Source: UBA7236 sp964463165
GTDB taxonomy: Bacteria > Bacteroidota > Bacteroidia > Chitinophagales > BACL12
NCBI GenBank assembly: GCA_964463165.1
Contig: CAYXBK010000001.1
Span: 62,001-126,000 of the forward strand
Reading direction: 5' to 3'
Length of the DNA stretch: 64,000 nt
Part shown: in pieces, positions 16,944 to 26,598 of the stretch
How the letters are laid out: every line of letters starts with the position of its first letter
Position numbering within the stretch: position 1 is the stretch's first letter
Notes under the pieces: model-generated
What the model was told of the DNA's origin: nothing
Database searches by the model: none
Seen by the model: only the letters and a program-made list of their open reading frames with translations
Translations under genes and position numbers: made by a program

Positions 16944-18266
16944 TTACTTTTTCAGAATCATATATTGGAAAGGCGTAAGATTTATGCTTGCATTCAATGT
17001 TACGCCGCTCTGATCAATTGCATTTGTCCATGCACCCTGTAATTCCGACGGAACCGTTAAAGTTTTATTTGATGATTCGGTATTGACAAGTACGAGCACT
17101 TCTTCGTCGAGATATGTTTTTTTAAATATGCAAATGGAAACATCGGAATATGTTTTGAGTTCTCCTTTCCGTAATGCAGAAGAGCTATTATAATAATTCA
17201 ATACTTCCTGATAGTGTAGCAACAGATCAGGATGCAAATCCCAATTAATAAATCCGAAACCTGAATAAACTGAATTACTGCTCACGCCGGCTTCCTGTCC
17301 CGAATAAATTAAAGGCACACCATCCAGATAATAGGTGATGACGGATGCGGCTAATGCAGCTTCATTACTCCCGAATACGGAAGAAGGAACAGCAATATTT
17401 GTTTCATCATGATTTGTGATAAATCGCAATTTTTCACCGCCATCAGGTACGGCAGAATATTCTCCCGTATTTGCAGGATAAATTGCATTTGCGCTTGTGA
17501 GGCCGCTGAAAACATTTTTAATTGTTGTAAGAAATGACCATCCGAAATTCATTTGAAATCCTGCGGTATAATGATCGTAACGCGAACCTTCTGCAAGTAA
17601 AATCAAATCATTGCGCAAATGGTGCAAAGAGTCGATCGCTTGTTTCCAGAAATCAAAAGGAACATAATCTGCGGCATCACATCGAAAGCCGTCGATATCT
17701 GCTTCTGTTACCCAGAATTTCATTGCATCGATCATGGCAAGGCGCATATCCGCATTATCGTAATTCAGGTCCGCGACATCTGTCCATGATGTGCCCGGCG
17801 GACTGATTATATTTCCGGATGCATTTTCCGTATACCAGTTGTCATTATTGATCCATGCATTATCCCATGAAGTGTGGTTTGCAACCCAGTCTAAAATCAC
17901 CGCTATATTTCTGGCATGTGCTTCATCCACTAAATTTTGCAGATCTGTAATCGATCCGTATGTGCTGTTTATTGCTTTATAATCCCGCACACAATAAGGT
18001 GAGCCGATTGAGTTTTCAATTCCAACAGGAAAAACCGGCATAAGCCAGATCGTGTTGACCCCTAGCGCTTTCACTGCATCGAGGCGATCTGTGATACCCT
18101 GTAAATTATGTGTTGTGCTGAATGCGCCGATATGAATTTCATACATGACAATATCCTCTGTTGCAGGAACCGTGAATGCAGATACTTCGGGCATATGATC
18201 ATATCTGCAACCTGTAATTGCAAACATGAATAAACTGCAGAAAATAATTGAATGATATTTTTTCAA
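16944..18266 (-). CDS. GH13 alpha-amylase family lipoprotein
   Basis: 440 residues with a TTG start at 18266; no ATG fits a signal peptide. Lipobox ITGC gives lipid-anchored Cys20. Glycoside hydrolase family 13 motifs are in order: DWVANHTSWD (126-135, region I), GFRCDAADY with nucleophile Asp197 (region II), LLAEGS with acid/base Glu226 (region III) and FITNHDE with Asp287 (region IV). A short C-terminal beta domain follows (VLVNTESSNKTLTVPSEL). It should cut or rearrange alpha-1,4-glucans in the periplasm or at the cell surface. The catalytic triad is intact. It converges with the hydroxylase pseudogene. Confidence 0.92.
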   Translation of the reverse strand: MKKYHSIIFCSLFMFAITGCRYDHMPEVSAFTVPATEDIVMYEIHIGAFSTTHNLQGITDRLDAVKALGVNTIWLMPVFPVGIENSIGSPYCVRDYKAINSTYGSITDLQNLVDEAHARNIAVILDWVANHTSWDNAWINNDNWYTENASGNIISPPGTSWTDVADLNYDNADMRLAMIDAMKFWVTEADIDGFRCDAADYVPFDFWKQAIDSLHHLRNDLILLAEGSRYDHYTAGFQMNFGWSFLTTIKNVFSGLTSANAIYPANTGEYSAVPDGGEKLRFITNHDETNIAVPSSVFGSNEAALAASVITYYLDGVPLIYSGQEAGVSSNSVYSGFGFINWDLHPDLLLHYQEVLNYYNSSSALRKGELKTYSDVSICIFKKTYLDEEVLVLVNTESSNKTLTVPSELQGAWTNAIDQSGVTLNASINLTPFQYMILKK

Positions 18267-18320
18267 GGACCAATTTTAAATTAAAGATAAACCAAATTTG
18301 AGGATGCCAGTAAGCCGGGT

Positions 18321-19268
18321 TTAAAATTGATACTGCAATCCGATACCGATACCAAATTTCCTGAATCTGAAATCCTGATAAAGCGGAACAACATCTCCGC
18401 CGCTTTCAAAATTGGATGTTGAACCATATTGAGCGATGAAAATATTTGAATAACCGGTCATGACATTTGAAAATCCCCGTATCCAGAAAGGATGTAACTG
18501 AAAATTCAAATGTTCTTTTACATGCCAGCTTAATTCTGCACCAAGTTGTAATGCAAGAAAATTCGGGCTCATTTCTGCAGTCAAATCAATTGTTTTATTT
18601 CCCAGTGATGCATCGCTTCCAAAACCATATGAATTATGAATGATTGTTACGGCATGTTCATCACCTGATAAATTGCCTTTCAATAAAAAATATTCACGAA
18701 TGCCTATTTCAATTCCTGCCTGGAATTTATCTCCCGGAACATAAAAATGAAAGAGAAGTGGTATCATTAAATAATCCGCTTTATATACCACTTCATTTAA
18801 ATCATATAACGTATTTGTGAAGGCATATACCGAATCAATGAGATGATTGCTGATGATCTGATCTGAAGCATCACGTGCGTAAAGTATTCCGTCAATTCCG
18901 AGTTTTGCCTGCACTTTCGAATAATAAAAACCGGTGCTGAACGCAATTTTAGGTGACATTTGAATTCCTGCTTGTAACCCGATATCAATTGCGGGCTGAA
19001 ATGCAGCAAGGTGCAAACCGCAGGCACCGAATACCTGGCAACCGGTACCCGAATGTGATTTTAAATTCGGCTGATAAAACGTGATCTGGTCAACCGGTTT
19101 GAATTTGGTGAATCCCGGGTCTGCAGAAATTTCCAGATAAAAATTCGGCTGAGATTCCGGTACTGTCGTTTCAACCGGATTGGTTTGGGCCTGCATCACA
19201 GAGAAAGCGCAAGTGCTCATACAAAAAATAAGCGACCAAAGAAATTTTAAATTGTTGTTGTTTGCCAT
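18321..19268 (-). CDS. Outer-membrane beta-barrel protein (porin-like)
   Basis: 315 residues. An N-terminal hydrophobic segment ends AFSVMQAQ. The body alternates hydrophobic and polar residues in strands (IDIGLQAGIQMSPKIAFSTGFYYSKV, LMIPLLFHFYV, FQAGIEIGIREYFLLKG) and ends in GIGIGLQYQF, an aromatic-terminated last strand typical of outer-membrane barrels (PorT/OMP_b-brl_2-like). It probably has 8-10 strands. Its role is unknown. It lies 17 bases after the next gene on the same strand, forming an operon pair. Confidence 0.75.
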   Translation of the reverse strand: MANNNNLKFLWSLIFCMSTCAFSVMQAQTNPVETTVPESQPNFYLEISADPGFTKFKPVDQITFYQPNLKSHSGTGCQVFGACGLHLAAFQPAIDIGLQAGIQMSPKIAFSTGFYYSKVQAKLGIDGILYARDASDQIISNHLIDSVYAFTNTLYDLNEVVYKADYLMIPLLFHFYVPGDKFQAGIEIGIREYFLLKGNLSGDEHAVTIIHNSYGFGSDASLGNKTIDLTAEMSPNFLALQLGAELSWHVKEHLNFQLHPFWIRGFSNVMTGYSNIFIAQYGSTSNFESGGDVVPLYQDFRFRKFGIGIGLQYQF

Positions 19269-19285
19269 GATGCCGGATTTATAAT

Positions 19286-20200
19286 TTAATTGCGCACCGC
19301 TTTCACAATTGCTTCGATATCCTTATCGGATAAAATATGTTCTTTAGCCACCGGCATATCTCCATACATTAATTTTTTTGTTGCAACATCATAAATAAAA
19401 ATGTATTTAAAATCATTGTCCACATAATCCAGAAAGCAATATTCTTTACTATTGCTGTTACTCAATCTGACAAATTCTTCCATCGAAACGATCTTATATT
19501 TGAATGGATAAGATTTGAAAACAGCCGGATCAATGAACTGATAATTTTTACTGCCCTGCGGTTTTGTCATCTCATCGAGTATCAAAAGTGTTTTATGTGA
19601 TATTTGCGCAGCGTAGTGACTTGAAAATTCTTCAAGTATTTTCCCGAACGACGTAGTGGTCAATCCTTTTATTTTAAACTGGCTGATCGCTTCATACATG
19701 GAATTTAATCCGCAGATGATATAATCCATGCGCACGGAATCATAATCCGACATTTCCTCTTCATAAAATGCGGCGATTTTATTATTAAAAGGAATATAGG
19801 CGGAGAGGTTGGCCACTTCGATCATTTTCGGATCTGCAGCGGAAACCACCAGGCTGAATCCGTTGATATCCGTTTCATCACCGGTAACATTTGTTTTAGC
19901 GGTTGCATAACCGGACGAATAAATTGTGAAATAATTATATTCTTTATTTGTGTTGTATTTTGATAATGTTTTCGAATCAATGAATTTGTATTCTGTGATC
20001 TTCCAATAATTTTTAAATGCATTTTCCAATACTTCATCAAATGCTTCATCTCCCGTGTAAATTACCAGAAGCGGCCGTTCGGTAACCATTTTAAATGCAG
20101 GGCTGTTTTCACCGCCGCGAACCAGTTGTGTTTTTCCGGTGGCAGGAAGCATTAAAAATCCCGCCAAAATAATAATGCTTGTGGAAATAAAATCTTTCAT
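19286..20200 (-). CDS. Secreted protein of unknown function
   Basis: 304 residues with a signal peptide (about 1-24, LPATGKTQ). The body is mixed alpha/beta, with segments PLLVIYTGDEAFDEVLENAF and TLLILDEMTKPQGS, and no catalytic motif I recognise. It is probably periplasmic and possibly works with the barrel protein encoded 17 bases downstream. The start is preceded by the ACTTTAT heptamer array. Confidence 0.65.
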   Translation of the reverse strand: MKDFISTSIIILAGFLMLPATGKTQLVRGGENSPAFKMVTERPLLVIYTGDEAFDEVLENAFKNYWKITEYKFIDSKTLSKYNTNKEYNYFTIYSSGYATAKTNVTGDETDINGFSLVVSAADPKMIEVANLSAYIPFNNKIAAFYEEEMSDYDSVRMDYIICGLNSMYEAISQFKIKGLTTTSFGKILEEFSSHYAAQISHKTLLILDEMTKPQGSKNYQFIDPAVFKSYPFKYKIVSMEEFVRLSNSNSKEYCFLDYVDNDFKYIFIYDVATKKLMYGDMPVAKEHILSDKDIEAIVKAVRN

Positions 20201-20220
20201 GTTTTATGTTTTGGAGTTTT

Positions 20221-20250
20221 ACTTTATACTTTATACTTTATACTTTATAT
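20221..20250. repeat. Heptameric tandem repeat ACTTTAT, 4 units
   Basis: Four perfect ACTTTAT units (20221-20248) plus two bases. The array runs into the stop codon of the KAS III-like gene (20245-20247). Confidence 0.92.
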
Positions 20251-21318
20251 TCTGTAGCAAACGGCATTAATATTCATGCCTGCGCCAACACTTGCAAATA
20301 AAATCAAATCACCCGGGTTTAAGTGTTGATCGTCCAGCTTATTTTTTCGTACCATATCCAATAATGTTGGTATCGTTGCAACCGAACTGTTCCCGAGTTT
20401 ATGAATACTCATCGGCATAATATGTTCCGGAATTTCTTTTATGGCATATAATTTATACAGGGCCTTGGTAATTCCTTCATCCATTTTTTCATTTGCCTGA
20501 TGAATAAACACTTTTTTTATATCCTGAATATCTGCACCGGCGTTATCAAGACATTCTTTCATTGCTTCCGGTACATATTTCATTGCATATTCATACACTT
20601 TTCTTCCACGCATTTTAATATATCTGATACGCGGATCTGATTGCGGAAAATTCGATTTACCCAAATACAGAAAATAGGCTTCATCCATCGCATGTGAAAG
20701 AACGGATGTGCTCAATATCCCGCGGTTTGATTCTCCCGTTTCTGCAAATTCAAGCACGCTTGCACCTGCACCATCCGAAAAGATCATACTGTCGCGATCA
20801 TAAATGTCCAGCACACGGCTTAGTGTTTCCGTGCCGATAACAAGACATCTTTTTGCAATGCCGGCTTTGAAAAATGCATCGGCCTGTATAACTCCCTGCA
20901 ACCATCCCGGACATCCGAATAAAATATCATAGGCAACACAATGCGGATTTTTAATTTGAAGATCATGCTTAATGCGTGCTGCAAGCGAAGGTAAAATATC
21001 TGTCTGGATCGTATGTTTTACAACATTACCGAAATTATGCGCAACAATGATCTGATCAATTGTTTCAGGATCGATACCGCTGTCTTCAATTGCAATTTTT
21101 CCCGCAATGGTACCGATGTCGGATGCATTTATGCCTTCCGGTACATACCGCCTTTCTTCGATGCCGGTAATTTGCCTGAATTTTTCAGCCACTTCCAGCG
21201 GAGGCGTTTCAATTTTTACATGGTCTTCCGTATAAAAATCATTTACGGCAAAGGCGCTGTTGGTTTTAATGATTGGCGGTATATAGGAACCGGTGCCGCT
21301 GAAGATCGTTCTGTTCAT
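20245..21318 (-). CDS. 3-oxoacyl-ACP synthase III (FabH-like)
   Basis: 357 residues from ATG 21318; an upstream in-frame ATG at 21426 adds 36 residues without family resemblance and is rejected. The thiolase-fold catalytic triad is complete: Cys136 in FGCPGW, His273 in IHQANE and Asn310 in GNSSVATIP. FabH enzymes condense an acyl-CoA with malonyl-ACP, and relatives make methyl ketones, olefins or signalling compounds. FGCPGW differs from the classical housekeeping (AACSG) context and the protein is longer by about 30 residues, so a specialised KAS III-like role is possible. No other fatty-acid gene is next to it. Confidence 0.85.
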   Translation of the reverse strand: MNRTIFSGTGSYIPPIIKTNSAFAVNDFYTEDHVKIETPPLEVAEKFRQITGIEERRYVPEGINASDIGTIAGKIAIEDSGIDPETIDQIIVAHNFGNVVKHTIQTDILPSLAARIKHDLQIKNPHCVAYDILFGCPGWLQGVIQADAFFKAGIAKRCLVIGTETLSRVLDIYDRDSMIFSDGAGASVLEFAETGESNRGILSTSVLSHAMDEAYFLYLGKSNFPQSDPRIRYIKMRGRKVYEYAMKYVPEAMKECLDNAGADIQDIKKVFIHQANEKMDEGITKALYKLYAIKEIPEHIMPMSIHKLGNSSVATIPTLLDMVRKNKLDDQHLNPGDLILFASVGAGMNINAVCYRI

Positions 21319-21525
21319 CTGATATTTTACATCTTGAATAACAAAGTCTAAGTTACCTGATTTTTTTGACAGGGAAGATGAGGTGATGTAGATGCTGTAG
21401 GAAAGATGGAGATATACATGATGCAATCCTCCGCGAATAAGAATGATTTTATTTGTTTAATTCCATTCAGAAGGAATATCTAAATTCATATTAAATTTAT
21501 TCGCAGCAGACTTTAATTTTCACAC

Positions 21526-21555
21526 TTGTAAATTACAAAGTATTCATTAACTTTA
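21526..21555 (+). promoter_or_regulatory. Bacteroidota-type promoter, TTG-N19-TAACTTTA
   Basis: TTG at 21526-21528 and a 7-of-8 match to TAnnTTTG at 21548-21555, exactly 19 bases apart, 20 bases before the ATG at 21576. The leader would be very short. Confidence 0.55.
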
Positions 21556-21575
21556 ATTCAACTAAAAACTTGTAT

Positions 21576-22391
21576 ATGAAAAATAATGTACTCCTCAACA
21601 GCAGATTAGGCGCTTATACTGCACTTGCTTGTTCATTTGCTGCCGTGCAGCAGGCAGATGCGCAAATGGTTTATACAGATGTAGACCCTGATGTGCTGGT
21701 TAATTCAGGTGATGTTTATATGTTCGATCTCGACAACGACGGAACGGATGATTTCGGATTTACAAACGTGTTATATTCCGGAATCGGTGCGATGAATGCT
21801 TTAATTGAAGCTTCAGGTGGAGTTGCGGGTTATATCGGTTCATTCTTCGGATCAACATTTCCATTTGTTTCCGTTTTGGATGAAGGCCAGGTGGTGGATA
21901 ATGCATTGGGCTGGTATTCAACTTCCGGCGGTGCACCTTTATTATGGGGAACATTCGCTGTTGTCGGAAGTTTAGGCCCGTGGAATAATATTACAGATAA
22001 ATATGTAGGCCTGCGGTTTAAAATAGGAGCGGATTTTCATTATGGATGGGCAAGAATTGATGTATCACATACAGCAATTACCTTAAAGGATTTCGCATAT
22101 AATGCAACGGCAAATGCATCTCTCAGCACTGATGGCGATGTTGCAATTCAGGAGGAAGAAAATGATTTCATTCCTACGACCTACGCTATCGACGGAGGTA
22201 TACATGTGAGCCTGCCGGCGGGGCAGCATACTGCATCTGTTTCTGTGTATGATCTATCGGGAAAAAGAATATATTCGGAAATTATTTCAGACCGTGCTGA
22301 TATTTTATTCAAACAATATGCAAAAGGAATTTATCTGATTGAAATTGAAAATGGTGATGCACAGTTTTCGACTTTGATCGGGTTGAAATAA
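21576..22391 (+). CDS. T9SS-secreted protein of the HYGW-R family
   Basis: 271 residues from ATG 21576 (a TTG two codons upstream is less likely). The signal peptide ends QQADAQ. The mature part opens with DVDPDVLV and a Ca-binding-like DLDNDGTDDFGF, then has a beta domain containing ADFHYGWARIDVSH, and finishes with a T9SS-type sorting domain (VYDLSGKRIYSEII to the end, FSTLIGLK). It is a paralogue of the protein encoded at 49925-50809, which shares the N-terminal layout, the DHDGL/DNDGT motif and HYGW-x-R. Function unknown. Confidence 0.75.
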   Translation: MKNNVLLNSRLGAYTALACSFAAVQQADAQMVYTDVDPDVLVNSGDVYMFDLDNDGTDDFGFTNVLYSGIGAMNALIEASGGVAGYIGSFFGSTFPFVSVLDEGQVVDNALGWYSTSGGAPLLWGTFAVVGSLGPWNNITDKYVGLRFKIGADFHYGWARIDVSHTAITLKDFAYNATANASLSTDGDVAIQEEENDFIPTTYAIDGGIHVSLPAGQHTASVSVYDLSGKRIYSEIISDRADILFKQYAKGIYLIEIENGDAQFSTLIGLK

Positions 22392-22422
22392 GTTTAATAT
22401 TTATTACAAAATTTATTTTATT

Positions 22423-22463
22423 CGTCTGGTAGATATAAATAGCATCTGCCGGACGATTTTTTT
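22423..22463 (+). terminator. Rho-independent terminator
   Basis: A 12-bp stem (22423-22434 and 22444-22455, with two G-U pairs) is followed by a run of seven T, 31 bases past the stop of the plus-strand cargo gene. It touches the end of the convergent TPR gene. Confidence 0.8.
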
Positions 22464-23805
22464 ATGCCTGTCTGCGTTCTGCAAGTTTTCTTTTCACCCA
22501 CCTTTCTATCTTTTTGTGGATTGGCACAAGTATGGAAGCAGCAATCACTGAGCAAACCAAAACCAGAACAGGAATATCATTTGTTTTTACTGCGATCCAG
22601 GGATAAACAAACATATATATAAATTCGAAAAACAATAAAAGGGAAAGCAAGCCGAGAAACTCAACAATTTTCGGAGGTACATGCCTGCGGCTTAAATACA
22701 TCACTGCAATGAATAATGTAATAATAAAAATAATGATACCTATATTCTGCAGGTTATGTTTTCTTATCTCTTCCTCTCTGATTTTCTGTTGTGCAATTTC
22801 CTGTTGCCGCATTTGTTCATTCAGGGTGAGAGTCTGAAGTTGTCTGGTTTTTTCCTGGTTAAATAAAGTATCGTTCATTGCTTCTGCCATTTGCATATAA
22901 ATGATGGCACTGTCGCTCAAATGATTTTCTATATAAATATCTGCCAATAAATTGCTGGCTTCCAAAACGCCGATGGGGTAGGAGCCCATTGCTGCAGCAA
23001 TTGCTTTTTTGGCATAGAATGCACTTGAATCATTCATGTTTTTCGAGCGATATAAATTTGAAATACCAAGATATGTTTCGCTGAAATTCTGCAGATCCCT
23101 GATTTTTTCCGCATATGGGAGACTCGTTTTAAAATAGCTGAGGGAGAGATCATAATTTTTCAGTTTCAATTGCACATTCCCCAATGATGTAAGGATTGGG
23201 CCGATATATTCTTCATCATGAATCGAAAGCGCTTTCTGGTAAGCAATATTTTGAAAGTATAAAGCCGAATCCAATAAATTCATCCGTTCATACGCATCAC
23301 CGATATCATTATAGTCGATCATAATACCGATTTCACTATTTGTTTCTTCGTCAATTTTTTTAGCCTTAAAAAAATAATTCAATGCGGCACGATAATCATT
23401 TTGTTCGAGATAAACCAAACCGATATTACATGAAGCCACTGCAATGCCATGTTTGTCTTGCAATGCTTCCCTGATTTGTAACGAGCTTAAAAATTTCTCC
23501 AGCGCCATCGAATAATTTCCCGTCAGAAATAAAATACTTCCAATTTCATTGAGTGCATACGCTTCACCCCGGCTGTATTTTATTTCTCTTGAAAGATTAA
23601 GGGCATCATTTGCATAATTCATTGCACTGTCGGGATATGTATACTCAAGAGCAATTGCCATCTCCCTCATGAGCAGCACTTTCGTTGTGTCTTCATGTAC
23701 AATGGATAGTTCATGTCTGAGGCTGTCGGTTTCATTAAATGTTTGTCCGTAAGATTTCAGGAAAATACATGTGCATACGAGTAGAAATAAAAACCGGTGG
23801 TTCAT
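22462..23805 (-). CDS. TPR-repeat protein with C-terminal membrane domain
   Basis: 447 residues. Signal peptide 1-20. About seven tetratricopeptide repeats lie between 35 and 300 (for example GEAYALNEIGSILFLTGNYSMALEKFLSSL). A coiled coil rich in Gln/Glu/Arg (about 315-345) leads to a transmembrane helix. In many Bacteroidota relatives a histidine kinase or LuxR/AraC domain follows at this point; here three more hydrophobic segments and a basic tail follow (IHKKIERWVKRKLAE). So the sensor layout is kept but the output domain is replaced by a membrane module. Confidence 0.8.
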   Translation of the reverse strand: MNHRFLFLLVCTCIFLKSYGQTFNETDSLRHELSIVHEDTTKVLLMREMAIALEYTYPDSAMNYANDALNLSREIKYSRGEAYALNEIGSILFLTGNYSMALEKFLSSLQIREALQDKHGIAVASCNIGLVYLEQNDYRAALNYFFKAKKIDEETNSEIGIMIDYNDIGDAYERMNLLDSALYFQNIAYQKALSIHDEEYIGPILTSLGNVQLKLKNYDLSLSYFKTSLPYAEKIRDLQNFSETYLGISNLYRSKNMNDSSAFYAKKAIAAAMGSYPIGVLEASNLLADIYIENHLSDSAIIYMQMAEAMNDTLFNQEKTRQLQTLTLNEQMRQQEIAQQKIREEEIRKHNLQNIGIIIFIITLFIAVMYLSRRHVPPKIVEFLGLLSLLLFFEFIYMFVYPWIAVKTNDIPVLVLVCSVIAASILVPIHKKIERWVKRKLAERRQA

Positions 23806-24151
23806 TGGATTGAATTTTAATGAATTCCTGATTCGGGTTTGTTAAAGTTAAAGAAATGTTTGAAATAATAAATATCATCAGACGGAAAAATTAAAGCGAC
23901 AAACAGATTGAATTTGTTAGCCAAACATTTTAATCAGAATGGAGATCTTGTTGATTCTGTATTTCTAAGATGTATTATCTGCTGAAAATTATTTAATGTT
24001 CAAACGTTTGACCGCCCTTTTCTAATCCGGTGTTTCATTGTTTCGGATTTATAAGAATTAATAGTTACGATTTCCTAAAGCTAAAGAGAACTTCGGTTGC
24101 CATTTCTTTTTTTGAAGAGAAGAAACGGAGGGCGGATTCAAAAAATAAATC
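23806..24151. other. Intergenic region, nothing recognised
   Basis: 346 AT-rich bases upstream of the TPR gene. I see no hairpin, repeat or credible ORF. Confidence 0.5.
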
Positions 24152-25123
24152 CTATTTATACCAATTTGAAAAGCCGATATCTGCTTTTAATTTTAAATGC
24201 GTTGCCGCACCTAATGTATTTGCTTTTTGAATTGTAAGGTGTGCAAATTCAGGTGCAACAAAATCTGACTGGAGGTATGTAAGTCCGTCCCATCTCGCCT
24301 CGGTACCGTTGGCCCAGTAATATTCAAACCAATTGATAAATGGTGTTTCAGGAATAAGGCCGTTGATATATTCATCAACTAAAAATTTAACGGCCCATCC
24401 GTTGAGATAACCTTTTGGTTCATCGTATTTTGTAAGCGTGCTGTATCCTGCATAACCTCTGTCTGCGAAATAAATTATTTTGCAATTCGGATATTTCGGA
24501 CGAATTGTTTCCAGCAAACTGATCATTTGATCTCTAAGTGTAAATATCCGCTGGATCGTTGTATCCTTATTTACAAAATCATCTTCAATCACAAATATCA
24601 CCTGTACCTGTGAGGATGTTACCCGGTTACTGTCGAGTATTTTATTGATCCGCGACCAATAAGAAGCCGCAGGGTCAAGAATATCCGGCAGGTCTTTACC
24701 GCCGGTGCCGGCATTTGCAAAAACAAGTTTTTTCCCGAAGAGCGGATCTGTGAGCCAGGCATTTTTAATTCCATTATAAATACCATAGGCATGACTGCCG
24801 CCGATGCCGAGAATTACGGTTTTCCCTTTGGCAGATGGCAAACCTGTTTTCCCGAGCGTTGTAATTGTTTTGGAGATATTGATATAGTCTGTTTTATATT
24901 CATTTTCAATCAAAACATTTCCCCAGGGATATAAACCCGATCTAAATCCCTGATAGGTAAAGGTATCAGGATCGTTAAGCGGAATATCATTAAATGATTC
25001 ACGGTAAACTAAACCGGGGATAGAATTTTCATCTGTAACGGTGGGTGTAAATTCGCATTGCACCAAGGCCATGAGCCCAGACATCACGGCAAAACTTAAA
25101 CCCGTAAAACGCCAGGTTTTCAT
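24152..25123 (-). CDS. SGNH/GDSL-hydrolase-like lipoprotein
   Basis: 323 residues. Probable lipoprotein: hydrophobic stretch ending LVQCE (Cys23). The order of motifs fits an SGNH hydrolase: ILGIGGSHAYG (block I, nucleophile Ser, about residue 109), FANAGTGGKDLPD (block II Gly/Asn), and a late FVAPEFAHLT (block V Asp/Glu-x-x-His). SGNH enzymes are esterases or acetyl-hydrolases acting on lipids or polysaccharides. GGSH instead of GDS is unusual but known in distant branches, so the assignment is moderate. Confidence 0.6.
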   Translation of the reverse strand: MKTWRFTGLSFAVMSGLMALVQCEFTPTVTDENSIPGLVYRESFNDIPLNDPDTFTYQGFRSGLYPWGNVLIENEYKTDYINISKTITTLGKTGLPSAKGKTVILGIGGSHAYGIYNGIKNAWLTDPLFGKKLVFANAGTGGKDLPDILDPAASYWSRINKILDSNRVTSSQVQVIFVIEDDFVNKDTTIQRIFTLRDQMISLLETIRPKYPNCKIIYFADRGYAGYSTLTKYDEPKGYLNGWAVKFLVDEYINGLIPETPFINWFEYYWANGTEARWDGLTYLQSDFVAPEFAHLTIQKANTLGAATHLKLKADIGFSNWYK

Positions 25124-25225
25124 AAATTATATTTTTCTAATGTAAAATTCCTGTATAACTGGATGTAAAATGGAAACAAATCTTAATCAGGAAAGTGATT
25201 AAAATAATTAAATTGTCCGGGATCA

Positions 25226-25246
25226 GGGTGAAATTTTTGTTCACCC
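25226..25246. other. Intergenic hairpin
   Basis: GGGTGAA (25226-25232) and TTCACCC (25240-25246) form a 7-bp stem in the 248-base gap between two minus-strand genes. It may help end the transcript from 26598, but it lies 125 bases past that stop codon and has no long T-run. Confidence 0.4.
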
Positions 25247-25371
25247 CTCTCGATGCGAAATAATTCCCTGAGAGGATTCGCGGCAGGTGCAAATTGATTC
25301 CATGTTTGACAAAATTATCATTTCGTCATTTTCGGAAAATCGAACTTAATATGGCCTGAAATACCGGATTA

Positions 25372-26598
25372 TTATTCCAATACAATTGTTTTTGAATAAG
25401 ATTTTCCTTTGTTTGTCAGTTTGACCAAATACATGCCGGATGGTAATCCTGAAAGATCAATCCTGTTATTATTGGTAAGTATTGATTCGGCATTAAAAAC
25501 TTCTCTGCCCTGCAGATCAGAAACCTGAATAAGAAATTCGATATTTTGATCTTCTGAATGAATATTCAAAATGCCGTTTGTCGGATTGGGAAATAAATCA
25601 ATCTGATTTAATTCATTTGAATTTTCTATTCCTTCAATAATTGTCTGGTCAAATTTTACGAGACCGATATTTGTCGCGAGCCATAAAATACCATCTGCAT
25701 CTTTTGCAATTCCTCCCACGCAATTATCGCCAAGCGGCGAATTATCAGAATTATAATTGGCGACAATATTTCCCGTGCTTATCTGGTATTTTAAAAATCC
25801 CTGACTGCAGCCGATCCAAATATAACCGCCATCCACATACATATCATTATACAAGGTATTTTCCGGGAAACCATAATCCACATTCAGATCAATGCTCCAA
25901 TCGCCACCGCTGTATTTTAATATCCCTGCAAATCCGGCAGCATATACATTATCAGATGCATCAACAGCAACTACATCACTGGACCATAAACCGGTTGTGA
26001 TATAGGGATAAAATCCCCAGCCGCCGTCATATTTTGCAAAACCATTCGATGCCAGCCAGCATGTATTATCAGCGGTAAATCCAAAATCTTCAAACTCGTA
26101 TCCGTTTAATTGCGAAGGATAATCAGTATAGGTAATAAAATCAGTGCCGTCGTACATTGTGAGTCCCTGATAATCGAATGGATTATTGATGCTCTGCATC
26201 CATAAATTACCTGAATGATCTTTTTCAATCGAAAGTACTTCCAGTCCGGGCAGATCAGTATTCGTATTATCGTAGGTAGTAAAACCTGTTCCATCATAAA
26301 CGGAAATTCCTTTCAATGTTGTTATCCAGCAATTGCCATCATCATCAAATACAAGGTCGTTTACAAAATCATTCACGAGATCAGAATTAATTTCTGTGTA
26401 ATTAATCATATCGGTCCCGTCAAAAACGGAAATGCCGGAATAAGAAGTCCCTATCCAGATCATTCCATCCGGTGCGATTTGAATATCCGTACAAACATTG
26501 CTGATCAGATCGGTATTTGAATCATCATAAATTGTAAATGTTTGAGCCTGAAGAAAAGCGGGGATCAGGGTAAATAAAAATAGTACGTGTTTGCGCAT
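25372..26598 (-). CDS. T9SS-secreted two-component-regulator-propeller protein
   Basis: 408 residues. Signal peptide 1-18 (FLQAQ). Seven or so Reg_prop-type blades carry motifs such as DGMIWIGTSYSGISVFDG, DGNCWITTLKGISVYDG, GYIWIGCSQGFLKY and DGILWLATNIGLVKFD. A T9SS type A sorting domain follows (FPNPTNGILNIHS to YSKTIVLE). The propeller here is not joined to any kinase but is exported, so it is more likely a surface binding module than a sensor. The start fragment at 1-235 belongs to the same fold class. Confidence 0.85.
   Translation of the reverse strand: MRKHVLFLFTLIPAFLQAQTFTIYDDSNTDLISNVCTDIQIAPDGMIWIGTSYSGISVFDGTDMINYTEINSDLVNDFVNDLVFDDDGNCWITTLKGISVYDGTGFTTYDNTNTDLPGLEVLSIEKDHSGNLWMQSINNPFDYQGLTMYDGTDFITYTDYPSQLNGYEFEDFGFTADNTCWLASNGFAKYDGGWGFYPYITTGLWSSDVVAVDASDNVYAAGFAGILKYSGGDWSIDLNVDYGFPENTLYNDMYVDGGYIWIGCSQGFLKYQISTGNIVANYNSDNSPLGDNCVGGIAKDADGILWLATNIGLVKFDQTIIEGIENSNELNQIDLFPNPTNGILNIHSEDQNIEFLIQVSDLQGREVFNAESILTNNNRIDLSGLPSGMYLVKLTNKGKSYSKTIVLE

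Noticed and set aside
20245..21426. Longer FabH-like start at 21426
   Set aside because: The extra 36 residues lack similarity to the family; ATG 21318 begins the conserved MNRTIFSGTGSYIP start.
24030..24230. 66-residue plus-strand ORF
   Set aside because: It runs into the 3' end of the SGNH-like gene on the other strand and shows no start context or family resemblance.
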